From the NCBI GenBank assembly GCA_902510475.1, contig CABXCC010000006.1, forward strand, positions 1 to 56,151: DNA of 56,151 nt, read 5' to 3'. How positions within the stretch are numbered: the stretch's first letter is position 1; each line of letters begins with the position of its first letter. Both the position numbers and the translations under genes were made by a program. Source of the stretch: an uncultured Bacteroidota bacterium. Its GTDB lineage: Bacteria > Bacteroidota > Bacteroidia > Flavobacteriales > Flavobacteriaceae. Positions 28,026 to 36,604 of this stretch are shown here, in pieces. Under the pieces are notes generated by a model that saw only the letters and a program-made list of their open reading frames with translations, had not been told where the DNA came from and searched no databases.

Positions 28026-29615
28026 ATGGCTGAATTAATTAAAATGCCTCGTTTGAGTGATACTATGGAAGAGGGTACTGTTGCTACTTGGTTTAAGAAA
28101 GTTGGTGACAAGGTTGAAGAGGGTGAAATTTTAGCTGAAATTGAAACAGATAAAGCGACAATGGAGTTTGAATCTTTTTATGAGGGGACACTTCTTTATA
28201 TTGGTATAAATGAAAATGAAACCGCTAAAGTAGATGCACCATTAGCAATTATTGGAGAGCCTGGTGAAGATATTGATTTAATTTTAGGTAATAGCTCTGA
28301 AAATGAAATCAAAAATGATAAAGTTGCAGATGACGATAAAACCATTCAAATAGAACAAGCTGAAACAGAACTTGATGAAGATGTGCACGTCATATCAATG
28401 CCTCGTTTGAGTGATACTATGGAGGAAGGTACCGTAGCAACCTGGTTTAAAAAAGTTGGTGATCAAGTTGAGGAAGGAGAAATTTTAGCCGAAATCGAAA
28501 CTGATAAAGCTACAATGGAATTTGAGGCTTTTTACTCTGGTAATTTGCTACATGTTGGCCTAAAAGAAGGTGATTCTGCAAAAGTGGATTCTTTATTGGC
28601 AATTATTGGTCCCAAAGGAAAGGATATTTCAACATACCTTAATGTTCCTACAAAGAAAGTTGAAGTAACAAAAGAAAATGTAGTTACTGAGTCAAAACCA
28701 GAAATCAAAAAAGCTGATCAAGCTATTCAAAATACTTCAGAAGTTATTAAAAGTAATGACAGGATTTTTATTTCGCCTTTGGCAAAAAAATTGGCCAATG
28801 AAAGGGATATCGACATTAACCAATTAAAAGGTTCTGGAGAAAATGGAAGAATTATTAAATCCGATATAGAGAATTTCAAAGCACCTGTTCAGAGTAGCAT
28901 AGCTGAGATGCCATCGTCTACCCAATCAAGTGTAGAAGATTATAGTGAGGTAAATCATTCTCAAATGAGAAAAGTTATAGCTAAGAGACTTTCTGAATCA
29001 AAATTCTCAGCGCCTCATTATTACTTAAATATTGAACTTGATATGTCAGAAACAATCGCGTTTAGAAAACAATGTAATTCTATTCCTGACACTAAAATTT
29101 CATTTAACGATATAATAGTTAAGGCTTGTGCCGTTGCTTTGAAAAATAATCCTAGTGTTAATTCTCAATGGTTTGATGACAAAATAAGGTATAATAATTT
29201 TGTCAATATTGGTGTTGCTGTTGGTGTTGAAGATGGTTTAATCGTACCTGTATTAAAAAACGCAGATAAAATGTCAGTTGCAGATATAAGTAGATCTGTC
29301 AAAGAAATGGCCGGTATGGCGAGAGACAAAAAATTAACTCCAGAAATGATGCAAGGGAGCACTTTTACAATTTCTAATTTAGGTATGTTTGGTATAGAGA
29401 GTTTTACTTCAATTATCAACTCTCCAAACTCTGTTATTCTCTCCGTAGGATCCATTTTAGAAAAACCTGTTGTAAAAGACGGTTCAATCGTTGTTGGAAA
29501 TACAATGAAATTAACCTTGGCTTGTGATCACAGGGTTGTTGATGGTTTAACCGGGGCAAAATTTTTACAATCATTAAAGCCTCTAATAGAAAACCCACTT
29601 TCGATGCTTATTTAG
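28026..29615 (+). CDS. pdhC: Pyruvate dehydrogenase E2, dihydrolipoamide acetyltransferase
   Basis: A 529-aa E2 with two lipoyl domains (about residues 3-78 and 121-197; lipoyl lysines in 'ETDKATMEFE'), a peripheral-subunit-binding domain ('ISPLAKKLANERDIDINQLK', about residues 249-285) and a C-terminal catalytic domain with 'DHRVVDG'. It accepts acetyl groups from E1 and makes acetyl-CoA. The two lipoyl domains are almost identical over about 48 residues, including long identical stretches of DNA, so the duplication is recent or kept alike by recombination. Confidence 0.96.
   Translation: MAELIKMPRLSDTMEEGTVATWFKKVGDKVEEGEILAEIETDKATMEFESFYEGTLLYIGINENETAKVDAPLAIIGEPGEDIDLILGNSSENEIKNDKVADDDKTIQIEQAETELDEDVHVISMPRLSDTMEEGTVATWFKKVGDQVEEGEILAEIETDKATMEFEAFYSGNLLHVGLKEGDSAKVDSLLAIIGPKGKDISTYLNVPTKKVEVTKENVVTESKPEIKKADQAIQNTSEVIKSNDRIFISPLAKKLANERDIDINQLKGSGENGRIIKSDIENFKAPVQSSIAEMPSSTQSSVEDYSEVNHSQMRKVIAKRLSESKFSAPHYYLNIELDMSETIAFRKQCNSIPDTKISFNDIIVKACAVALKNNPSVNSQWFDDKIRYNNFVNIGVAVGVEDGLIVPVLKNADKMSVADISRSVKEMAGMARDKKLTPEMMQGSTFTISNLGMFGIESFTSIINSPNSVILSVGSILEKPVVKDGSIVVGNTMKLTLACDHRVVDGLTGAKFLQSLKPLIENPLSMLI
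28044..28539 (+). repeat. Near-identical lipoyl-domain direct repeat inside pdhC
   Basis: Two copies of about 140 bp begin at 28044 and 28398, a 354-bp (118-codon) period. They start with at least 25 identical bases and then differ mainly at third codon positions. The spacer holds an acidic, flexible linker. Confidence 0.85.
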
Positions 29616-29634
29616 TATAAATAATATTTATTCA

Positions 29635-30315
29635 ATGTCAAAAAATGTAATTATTACTGGTACAAGTTCTGGGATTGGTTTCGAGCTCGTAAAATTATTT
29701 TCAGAAAATAATAATAATATTTTAGCAATATCCAGAAATAACAATAATCTTAGAATGTTAGATTTACCTGGAGTTACCTCAATAGATCTTGATCTTACTG
29801 AGTCAGAGGATCTTGGTTTACTTGATAAGTATCTAAGGTCATTTAAAAATGTAGACATACTAATAAATAATGCAGGACATTTAGTTAATAAATCCTTTGA
29901 AGAAACAACTCTTAAGGACTTCCAAGATGTCTATTCAACTAATGTTTTTTCTGTAGCTATGCTCATTAAAAAAGTCATAAAATTTATGAGTGCTACATCC
30001 AACGTCGTGAATATTAGTTCAATTGGTGGTGTACAGGGAAGTGTTAAGTTTTCTGGTTTATCAGCATATAGTTCAAGCAAAGCAGCATTAAATATTTTAA
30101 CAGAAATGTTAGCTGAGGAATTTAAAGAAAGAAAAATTCATTTCAATTCATTAGCATTAGGATCTGTTGAAACAAAAATGTTGAAAAAGGCATTTCCAGA
30201 TTTTAAAGCATCAACCACTGCACAAGAAATGGCAAATTATATTTATGAATTTTCAATTTCCGGTTATGAATTTTTAAATGGAAAAATAGTTTCTGTATCA
30301 TCAAGCACTCCTTAA
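29635..30315 (+). CDS. Short-chain dehydrogenase/reductase family oxidoreductase
   Basis: A 226-aa classical SDR: nucleotide-binding 'TGTSSGIGFELV' (Gly-rich, near residue 8), 'NNAGHL' after the fourth strand, and the catalytic Ser...Tyr-x-x-x-Lys set ('NISSIGG', 'SAYSSSKAAL'). It uses NAD(P)H to reduce or oxidise a carbonyl or alcohol; the substrate is not evident. It begins about 20 nt after pdhC and abuts the SprT-like gene with no gap. Confidence 0.9.
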   Translation: MSKNVIITGTSSGIGFELVKLFSENNNNILAISRNNNNLRMLDLPGVTSIDLDLTESEDLGLLDKYLRSFKNVDILINNAGHLVNKSFEETTLKDFQDVYSTNVFSVAMLIKKVIKFMSATSNVVNISSIGGVQGSVKFSGLSAYSSSKAALNILTEMLAEEFKERKIHFNSLALGSVETKMLKKAFPDFKASTTAQEMANYIYEFSISGYEFLNGKIVSVSSSTP

Positions 30316-30915
30316 ATGTCTTTAGTATCAGATAAAATCCCTAAAACTTCTATAGAATATGTTAATTCAATTATTCAAGATGAAGAGGTTATAATTCATT
30401 TAAAAAAAAATAGAAAAACAAAACATGGAGATTTTTCTGTAAATAAAAATGGAACAAGAAAAATTACAATCAATTCTGATTTAAATCCCTACAGATTCTT
30501 AATAACACTTTTACATGAGATATCCCATCTATTTATTTTTAAGGTTTATGGCTTCAAAGTTAAGCCTCACGGCATCGAGTGGAAGACTCAGTTTAAAAAT
30601 TTACTCTTACCTGTTTTAAATAACCACATTTTCCCTGAACAAATTTTGAAGCCTCTTGCAAGCTACACCCTTAACCCTAAAGCAAGTACAGATTCAGATG
30701 CTACATTAAGTCATGCTTTGAATCAATTTAATATTGAGAAGAAAAACTATATTTCAGATTTAAAAATGAATTCAAGATTTACTGCAACAAACGGAAGAGA
30801 ATATGTTTTTTTAAAAAAACTAAGGAAGAGGTACCAATGCCTAGAAATTCAAACTAATAAGATATATTTGTTTAACCCAAATGCTGAAATTATAACCGGT
30901 TATGAAAAAAAATAA
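30316..30915 (+). CDS. SprT-like zinc metalloprotein
   Basis: A 199-aa protein with an HEISH site (His67, Glu68, His71) in 'LITLLHEISHLFIF', then 'GIEWKTQFKNLLLPV', as in the SprT-like domain of bacterial SprT and the eukaryotic Spartan protease. The C-terminal part ('RYQCLEIQTNKIYLFNPNAE') corresponds to the zinc-ribbon region but retains only one clear Cys. Family members in bacteria are poorly characterised; a role in handling DNA-protein crosslinks is only an analogy. It overlaps the next gene by 14 bp. Confidence 0.85.
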   Translation: MSLVSDKIPKTSIEYVNSIIQDEEVIIHLKKNRKTKHGDFSVNKNGTRKITINSDLNPYRFLITLLHEISHLFIFKVYGFKVKPHGIEWKTQFKNLLLPVLNNHIFPEQILKPLASYTLNPKASTDSDATLSHALNQFNIEKKNYISDLKMNSRFTATNGREYVFLKKLRKRYQCLEIQTNKIYLFNPNAEIITGYEKK

Positions 30916-31321
30916 TATTAGAGTGGCTGTCAGTGGTTATTTTGACCCGATTCATGTAGGTCATTTGGAATACCTAGAAATGGCTAAATCTTTAGGTGAT
31001 TCACTGGTTGTTATTGTAAATAACAATGATCAGTGTAAATTAAAGAAAGGCAAATATTTTATGGATGAAAATGATCGCGTTAAGATTGTTAAAGCTTTAA
31101 GGTGTGTAGATGAGGTTTTTCTCTCCATAGATACGGATAGAACAGTTTGTAAGTCTTTAGAGGCAGTTAATCCAGATATTTTTGCTAATGGTGGTGATCG
31201 ATCTACTGAAGAAGTTCCTGAAACTCCTGTTTGTAAAAAGAATAACATTAAAATGATTGATGGACTCGGTGAAAAAATAAGGAGTTCGTCTTCACTCACA
31301 GGGCTTAAAGAAATTAAATAA
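30902..31321 (+). CDS. Small nucleotidyltransferase (cytidylyltransferase-like, HxGH)
   Basis: A 139-aa protein of the HxGH nucleotidyltransferase superfamily: 'SGYFDPIHVGHLEYLEMAKS' with both catalytic His, 'ENDRVKIVKAL' and the closing motif 'GEKIRSSSSL'. Size and motifs resemble glycerol-3-phosphate cytidylyltransferase and the adenylyltransferase part of HldE. It would join a nucleotide to a phosphorylated sugar or alcohol; the substrate is not visible. The 3' end touches the convergent mlaF-like gene with no spacer. Confidence 0.85.
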   Translation: MKKNNIRVAVSGYFDPIHVGHLEYLEMAKSLGDSLVVIVNNNDQCKLKKGKYFMDENDRVKIVKALRCVDEVFLSIDTDRTVCKSLEAVNPDIFANGGDRSTEEVPETPVCKKNNIKMIDGLGEKIRSSSSLTGLKEIK

Positions 31322-32083
31322 TTATTTCTTTAAATACATTTTTCTCACTTTCTTATAAAGTTCAGATGAATAAACAAAATCTGTAACAGCTTCATTTTCA
31401 GTTTTAAAAATATTTTTTTTACTCCCTTCCCATTCTAATTTTCCGTTTTTCAAAAAAATTATTTTTTCTCCTATCTCCATTACTGAGTTCATATCATGTG
31501 AATTAATAATTGTAGTTATATTTAATTCTTCAGTAATTTCTTTAATCAAGTTATCTATTACTATCGCAGTTTTTGGGTCAAGTCCAGAATTCGGCTCATC
31601 ACAAAATAAATATTTTGGTTCATTTACAATTGCTCTTGCAATCGCAACTCTTTTTTGCATTCCGCCTGATGCTTCACTAGGCATTTTTTTATTACTATTT
31701 TCTAATTCTACTCTTTTTAGAACTAAATTTACTCGGTCATACATTTCGTCTAATGGTATGTTTTTAAACATTTTAAGAGGAAACATCACATTCTCTTCAA
31801 TATTCATAGAATCAAACAAAGCGCTGCCTTGAAAAACAGTACCTATATTAGATTTAAGAGACATCTTTTCTAGCTCAGTCATTGAATTCAGATTGATTTT
31901 GTCAAATAAAACTTCGCCTCCATCATATTTATGTAATCCAAGTAAACATTTTAAAAACACGGTTTTTCCAGAGCCAGTTTGTCCAATTATTAAACTTGTT
32001 TTCCCTTTTTCAAATTCACAGGATATTCCCTTAAGAACAGGTTTATTATCAAATGATTTTTTAAGATTTTTAATTCTTATCAT
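31322..32083 (-). CDS. ABC transporter ATP-binding protein, MlaF-like
   Basis: A 253-aa ATPase. Walker A is GQTGSGKT (residues 34-41), the signature is 'ASGGMQKR', Walker B is 'YLFCDEPNSGLD', and the switch His is in 'INSHDMNS'. Together with the MlaE-type permease just upstream (1 bp overlap) it forms the inner-membrane core of a phospholipid (Mla/Ttg2-type) transporter that moves lipids between the membranes. The MCE substrate-binding partner (MlaD) is not in the window. Confidence 0.9.
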   Translation of the reverse strand: MIRIKNLKKSFDNKPVLKGISCEFEKGKTSLIIGQTGSGKTVFLKCLLGLHKYDGGEVLFDKINLNSMTELEKMSLKSNIGTVFQGSALFDSMNIEENVMFPLKMFKNIPLDEMYDRVNLVLKRVELENSNKKMPSEASGGMQKRVAIARAIVNEPKYLFCDEPNSGLDPKTAIVIDNLIKEITEELNITTIINSHDMNSVMEIGEKIIFLKNGKLEWEGSKKNIFKTENEAVTDFVYSSELYKKVRKMYLKK

Positions 32084-32820
32084 TATCCGAGAAGCATTTG
32101 GGTTATTAAAAAATTAAAAATGATAATCGTTACACATGTCCATATAAATGAAGTAGTACTAGCTTTACCAACTTCTAAGGCTCCACCTTTCATATAATAT
32201 CCATGAAAAGATGGTACCGTAGCCAAGATAAATGCAAAAACAAAAGTTTTTATAAACGCATATGTCATGTGAAAAGGAATAAAATCTGTTTGAATTCCGT
32301 CGATAAAATCACTCATTGTACTATATCCCCCATAAACACATGCTGCCATTCCACCTAAAATTCCTAAAAACATTGCAATAGAAATTAAAAATGGATATAA
32401 TAGAAGGGCAATAACTTTTGGAAAAACAAGATAGTTTATGGAATTAATACCCATCACTTCCAAAGCATCAATTTGTTCTGTCACTCTCATTGATCCAATG
32501 CTTGAAGTTATAAATGAGCCAACTTTTCCGGCCATTATAATTGATATAATGGTTGGAGCAAATTCAAGAATTATTGTCTCTCTTGTAGCATATCCTACTA
32601 GATAATTTGGATAAAATGATCCAGTGGTGCTTAGTGCAAGCTGAATTGTAATTACACCTCCAATAAAAAAAGAAACAAAAGAAATAATTCCCAAAGAATT
32701 TATAACCGTATCTTCAGTGTCTTTGATTATTAATTGCCTCATAACTTTCCATTTAGTTGGCTTTTGAAGCATCTTTTGAAGCATTATAAAATACAATCCA
32801 ATATTGAAAAGAAATTTCAT
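32083..32820 (-). CDS. MlaE family lipid ABC transporter permease
   Basis: A 245-aa membrane protein with about five to six helices. Family motifs are 'EFAPTIISIIMAGKVGSFIT', 'IGSMRVTEQIDALEVMGINS' and 'YLVFPKVIALLLYPFLIS'. It is the transmembrane half of the retrograde or anterograde phospholipid transporter and the first gene of a two-gene operon with the ATPase. Confidence 0.93.
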   Translation of the reverse strand: MKFLFNIGLYFIMLQKMLQKPTKWKVMRQLIIKDTEDTVINSLGIISFVSFFIGGVITIQLALSTTGSFYPNYLVGYATRETIILEFAPTIISIIMAGKVGSFITSSIGSMRVTEQIDALEVMGINSINYLVFPKVIALLLYPFLISIAMFLGILGGMAACVYGGYSTMSDFIDGIQTDFIPFHMTYAFIKTFVFAFILATVPSFHGYYMKGGALEVGKASTTSFIWTCVTIIIFNFLITQMLLG

Positions 32821-32897
32821 TATTTTATTTCAAAAATTTACATTAAAGTAATATTCTATTTTATAAGAATCCTTAATTTTATCAAATATTTTAAAAA

Positions 32898-34511
32898 ATG
32901 AAAAATCTATTTTTATTGATACTAATTTTATTTTGGCTATCTACAAATGCTGAAAATGAAAAATCAAAATTGGTGGTAGCTATTGTTGTTGATCAAATGC
33001 GTTATGATTTTTTGGAAAACTTAGATCAAAATTTTTCTGAAAACGGATTCAAAAAACTTATCAAGGGTGGTTATAATTTTAAAAACAATCATTTTAATTA
33101 TGTACCAACTGTTACAGCTCCAGGCCATGCTTCTGTTGCAACTGGATCAACTCCAAGTACTCACGGTATTGTGGGTAATGACTGGTACGACAGAAAAGAA
33201 AAAAGAGAAATTTATTGTACAACAGATAATAACTATGAAAATATTGGGGGTAATGCATATTACGGGAAAAAGTCTCCTAAAAATATGAAAGTAAAATCTT
33301 TTGCAGATTTAATTAAATCTTCCAATAATAATAAATCTAAGACTGTAAGTATATCATTAAAAGACAGAGGAGCAATATTTATGGGAGGACACTCAGCTGA
33401 TGCTGCTTATTGGTTTTATGGTTACGACAAAGGGGACATGATTACCAGCAGTTATTACATGAGTAGTCTTCCGATTTGGGTTGATGATTTTAATAAAAAT
33501 ATTGGAAATGTTTATCTAAAAGATTGGAATTTATTATTAAAACCTGAAAAATATGTTGGATATGAATCTGACAACAACAACTATGAGAAATATTTTAAAG
33601 GAAAACCTAACACTTCTTTTCCATATGAGATTTCAAAATTAAGTAGCCTTAATAATGGTTATAATATGATTAAAGAAACACCTTATGGAAATTCTTTGGT
33701 AACTGACTTTGCAATCGAAGCAATAATAAATGAAAATCTGGGTGATGACGATTATGTGGATGTAATCACAATTGGTTATTCTTCAACTGATTATATTGGC
33801 CATAATTTTGGAATTTTATCGTTGGAAACTCAGGATACTTATTATAGGCTTGATTTGGAAATTGAGAAATTATTAACTTTCCTTGACAACAAAATAGGTG
33901 AGAAAAATTATACTTTGTTCTTGACTGGTGACCATGGTGCTTTAGAAGTTCCGGCTAAGTTGAGGGATGAAGGTGTAGAAGCTGATGCAATAAGTAAATC
34001 AAAATTTAAAAGAAGCGTGATTGAAAGACTTCATGAATCTTTTGATAGTAATAATTTGATTTTGTCGGCAATGAATAACCAGATTTACATTAACAAGGAT
34101 GAGGTAAATGAAAAGGGATTAAATTTTAGAGATGTTCAAAATAGAACTATAAGTATTTTGAAAGAGTTTGATTTTGTAAAGGAAGCTTATTATTCTGATT
34201 TTTTTTCATCTGAAAATCAATATAGTGGATATGAAGAATTAATAAAAAATGGTTTTGACAAAGATAGATGCGGAGATGTGATATTTATCCTCAAGCCAAA
34301 TACGATTTTTTATGAAGACAGAGGTACTACTCACGGATCTGGGTATGACTATGACACACATGTTCCATTAATTTTTTATGGTGCAAACATCAATCATGGC
34401 GAATCTGATGAAAAAACTTTTATAAACGATATTACACCAACAATTCTTAGCCTGTTGCGTGTTGATCAGTTTGATCACAATTCGGGAAGATCTTTATTTA
34501 GTGGTTTTTAG
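32898..34511 (+). CDS. pafA: Alkaline phosphatase, PafA type
   Basis: A 537-aa exported phosphomonoesterase. The signal peptide is short (ending near 'LSTNAE'). All PafA signature residues are visible: the Thr73 nucleophile in 'TVTAPGHAS', Asn94 in 'GNDW', and Lys155 and Arg157 in 'LKDRGA'. Metal ligands lie in 'TGDHGA' and 'TTHGSGYDYDTHVP'. In Elizabethkingia and Flavobacterium, PafA releases phosphate from many phosphomonoesters and is not inhibited by phosphate, which suits marine phosphorus scavenging. It has no T9SS tail, so it is periplasmic. Its 3' end overlaps engB by 18 bp. Confidence 0.92.
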   Translation: MKNLFLLILILFWLSTNAENEKSKLVVAIVVDQMRYDFLENLDQNFSENGFKKLIKGGYNFKNNHFNYVPTVTAPGHASVATGSTPSTHGIVGNDWYDRKEKREIYCTTDNNYENIGGNAYYGKKSPKNMKVKSFADLIKSSNNNKSKTVSISLKDRGAIFMGGHSADAAYWFYGYDKGDMITSSYYMSSLPIWVDDFNKNIGNVYLKDWNLLLKPEKYVGYESDNNNYEKYFKGKPNTSFPYEISKLSSLNNGYNMIKETPYGNSLVTDFAIEAIINENLGDDDYVDVITIGYSSTDYIGHNFGILSLETQDTYYRLDLEIEKLLTFLDNKIGEKNYTLFLTGDHGALEVPAKLRDEGVEADAISKSKFKRSVIERLHESFDSNNLILSAMNNQIYINKDEVNEKGLNFRDVQNRTISILKEFDFVKEAYYSDFFSSENQYSGYEELIKNGFDKDRCGDVIFILKPNTIFYEDRGTTHGSGYDYDTHVPLIFYGANINHGESDEKTFINDITPTILSLLRVDQFDHNSGRSLFSGF

Positions 34512-35117
34512 CAGTTTATTTAAATTATTTATGTAGCCTATAATATTTTCTTTCCCTATATGCTTAGTGCTCGAGGTTAAAAATATTTTTGGTAAAAACT
34601 CCCAATTTTCCAGCAGAACTTTTTTATATTCTTCTAATTTAGATTCTACTCCTTCATTTGGGTTTCCGTTCTGTTTTAATTTATCAATTTTTGTAAAAAT
34701 AATCGAAAAGGCTATGTCATTAGTCGTAAGCCATCTCATGAATTCAATATCAATTTCTTGTGCTTCATGTCTTACGTCAACTAAAATAAATGCATTTACA
34801 AGTTGTCTTCGGTAACTAAAATAGTCGGTAATGAGTTTTTGAAATTCTTTTTTTTCGGTCTTTGATGCTTTTGCATATCCATAGCCAGGAAGATCTACCA
34901 GATGCCAAAAGGAATCAATTTTAAAATGGTTAATAAGTCTTGTTTTTCCGGGTTTAGAGGAGGTTTTCGCTAATTTTTTATTATTGGCAAGCATGTTTAT
35001 TAATGAAGACTTACCAACATTACTTCTCCCGATAAAAGCATATTCTGGGATGTTCTCTTTTGGGCAATCATTGACATTTTGATTGCTAACTACAAATTTT
35101 GCAGTTTTAATATTCAT
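34494..35117 (-). CDS. engB: Ribosome biogenesis GTPase EngB (YihA/YsxC)
   Basis: A 207-aa GTPase needed for large ribosomal subunit assembly. G1 is GRSNVGKS (residues 30-37), G2 'PGKTRLINHF', G3 'DLPGYGYAKAS' and G4 'TKIDK'. It overlaps the upstream alpha/beta hydrolase by 1 bp, and its 3' end runs 18 bp into pafA on the other strand. Confidence 0.95.
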   Translation of the reverse strand: MNIKTAKFVVSNQNVNDCPKENIPEYAFIGRSNVGKSSLINMLANNKKLAKTSSKPGKTRLINHFKIDSFWHLVDLPGYGYAKASKTEKKEFQKLITDYFSYRRQLVNAFILVDVRHEAQEIDIEFMRWLTTNDIAFSIIFTKIDKLKQNGNPNEGVESKLEEYKKVLLENWEFLPKIFLTSSTKHIGKENIIGYINNLNKLLKTTK

Positions 35118-35884
35118 TATTTATCTAAAATTTTTGAGGAAAGCCAGTCAAATAAAATAGAATTAAATTCTGACGGATGTTCCATCATAGGGGCATGTCC
35201 ACATTTTTTTATCCAGTATAGGGACGAATTAGGTAGTAATTTATGAAATTCATCAGCTACTTCAGGGGGTGTAACATTATCATTTTCCCCCCAAATTATG
35301 CAGGTTGGAAGTTTCATATTAGGGAGATCATCAGACATATTGTGTCTTATTGCGCTTTTTGCCATAGCTAAAATTTTTATTAGTTTACTTCTGTCGTTCA
35401 CTGTCTGAAATACTTCGTCAACTAATTCTTTGGTAGCTACAATGGGGTCATAAAAAACTTCTTCAACTTTCTTTCTTATCACTTCATAATCCCCTCTTTT
35501 CGTGTAACCGCTTCCCATCCCTTTTTCATAAAGTCCAGAGCTGCCAGTCAATACTAGCCCTTTTGCTTTGTTGAACATCTTGGTGTAATAAAGTCCAATA
35601 TGTCCACCTAAAGAATTTCCCATCAATACAAATTCTTTGATTTTTTTATGTAAAATAAATTTATCTAAAAATTTAGCAAGTTCTTTCACAGATGTTTTTA
35701 GCAAAGGCATGTCATATATGGGAAGAACTGGCATAATTACCTTAAAGTTTCTGTTTTTAAAAAAATCTGTAACCTCGTTGAAATTACTTAGGTTACCCAT
35801 TAGTCCGTGAAGAATAATAATTGGAAACCCTTCACCTTCTTCAATGTATTTGTATCCTCTGTCTTCTACTAAATTGAATTTCAT
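35117..35884 (-). CDS. Alpha/beta hydrolase
   Basis: A 255-aa alpha/beta hydrolase with 'LHGLMGNLSNF' (oxyanion loop), nucleophile elbow 'GNSLGG', acid 'WGENDNVTPPE' and catalytic His in 'CGHAPMMEHP'. The substrate is unknown. A longer reading from TTG at 35905 is possible, but I prefer ATG at 35884: it gives the clean start 'MKFNLVEDRGYKY' and leaves the -7 box at 35903-35910 outside the gene. First gene of a pair with engB. Confidence 0.88.
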   Translation of the reverse strand: MKFNLVEDRGYKYIEEGEGFPIIILHGLMGNLSNFNEVTDFFKNRNFKVIMPVLPIYDMPLLKTSVKELAKFLDKFILHKKIKEFVLMGNSLGGHIGLYYTKMFNKAKGLVLTGSSGLYEKGMGSGYTKRGDYEVIRKKVEEVFYDPIVATKELVDEVFQTVNDRSKLIKILAMAKSAIRHNMSDDLPNMKLPTCIIWGENDNVTPPEVADEFHKLLPNSSLYWIKKCGHAPMMEHPSEFNSILFDWLSSKILDK

Positions 35885-35902
35885 ATACGTTTTTCTGATA
35901 GT

Positions 35903-35910
35903 CAAAAGTA
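35903..35910 (-). promoter_or_regulatory. Candidate -7 box of the hydrolase-engB operon
   Basis: On the minus strand it reads TACTTTTG (TAnnTTTG), 18 nt before the ATG at 35884. The upstream -33 element is not evident. It helps choose the shorter start of the hydrolase. Confidence 0.35.
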
Positions 35911-35925
35911 ATCATTTTTGTCCAT

Positions 35926-35981
35926 TATTCATTAATTAACAGTATTCATTAACAATTAATCAACACATAATGTTAATTAAT
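35926..35981. repeat. Direct and inverted repeats between engB operon and dcw cluster
   Basis: TATTCATTAA occurs twice (35926-35935 and 35943-35952), and ATTAATTAAC (35931-35940) is matched by its inverse GTTAATTAAT (35972-35981). They fill the roughly 200-bp divergent intergenic region upstream of mraZ. They could bind a regulator, but simple AT-rich sequence gives such matches easily. Confidence 0.4.
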
Positions 35982-36053
35982 TCAAAAATGAAATTAACCA
36001 CTTAATAATCAGATAATTACAATATAAATAGGTCGGTTTTATAGGCTAAAATA

Positions 36054-36061
36054 TAGCTTTG
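36054..36061 (+). promoter_or_regulatory. Candidate -7 box of the dcw operon
   Basis: TAGCTTTG fits TAnnTTTG and ends 19 bp before the first MraZ repeat. Transcription would start near 36068, so a protein bound at 36081-36110 would sit just downstream of the start and could repress. The -33 element is weak. Confidence 0.45.
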
Positions 36062-36080
36062 ACTGAATTTTATTAACAAA

Positions 36081-36110
36081 GTGGTAAAATGTGGTAAAAT
36101 GTGGTAATAT
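36081..36110 (+). promoter_or_regulatory. MraZ operator: three 10-bp GTGG repeats
   Basis: GTGGTAAAAT, GTGGTAAAAT and GTGGTAATAT follow one another with exact 10-bp phase, preceded by AA. MraZ proteins bind two to four direct repeats of about 10 bp with a GTGG core in front of their own operon (shown in E. coli and Mycoplasma). The site lies between the -7 box and mraZ. A GTG in the third repeat is in frame with mraZ and is easily mistaken for its start. Confidence 0.7.
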
Positions 36111-36148
36111 TTTTATTAAATTTGAGATTATCTAAACTGTTATTGAAG

Positions 36149-36604
36149 TTGAATTATTTAATTGGAACATACGAATGTAAAGTTGATGTAAAAGGTAGAG
36201 TCTTAATTCCCTCTGCTTTCAAAAAGCAACTAGCTGCTGTAATTAACAAAGGATTTGTGCTGAAACGCGCTGTATTTCAGAGTTGCTTAGAGCTTTATCC
36301 CATTTCCGAATGGGAAGAGTTGATTTCAAAAGTTAATTCACTTAACAGATTTAAGAAGAAGAATAATGATTTTATTAGAAGGTTTACCGCTGGTGTAAAA
36401 TTCATTGAACTAGACAGTAACGGTAGACTATTGATACCTAAAGATCTAATTGAATTTTCAAATATCAAAAGGGAAATTGTATTGTCATCGTCGGTTAATA
36501 TAATCGAGATATGGGATAAGGATAGTTATGAAAGCTCAATTGTTGATTCAAGAGATGATTTTGCAAAATTAGCTGAAGAAGTTATGGGTGATGATGACGA
36601 ATAA
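36149..36604 (+). CDS. mraZ: Transcriptional regulator MraZ
   Basis: A 151-aa protein with two SpoVT/AbrB-like domains: 'LIGTYECKVDVKGRVLIPSA' at the N terminus and 'FIELDSNGRLLIPKDLIEFS' in the second half. MraZ is a DNA-binding repressor of its own division and cell-wall operon. I place the start at TTG 36149, giving 'MNYLIGTYECK' and the usual length. The upstream GTG at 36101 adds 16 odd residues and starts inside the operator repeats. The rsmH start codons overlap its 3' end. Confidence 0.88.
   Translation: MNYLIGTYECKVDVKGRVLIPSAFKKQLAAVINKGFVLKRAVFQSCLELYPISEWEELISKVNSLNRFKKKNNDFIRRFTAGVKFIELDSNGRLLIPKDLIEFSNIKREIVLSSSVNIIEIWDKDSYESSIVDSRDDFAKLAEEVMGDDDE

Noticed and set aside
36101-36148. 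GTG-initiated N-terminal extension of mraZ
   Set aside because: It starts inside the operator repeats and adds hydrophobic residues not seen in MraZ; the TTG start fits the family.
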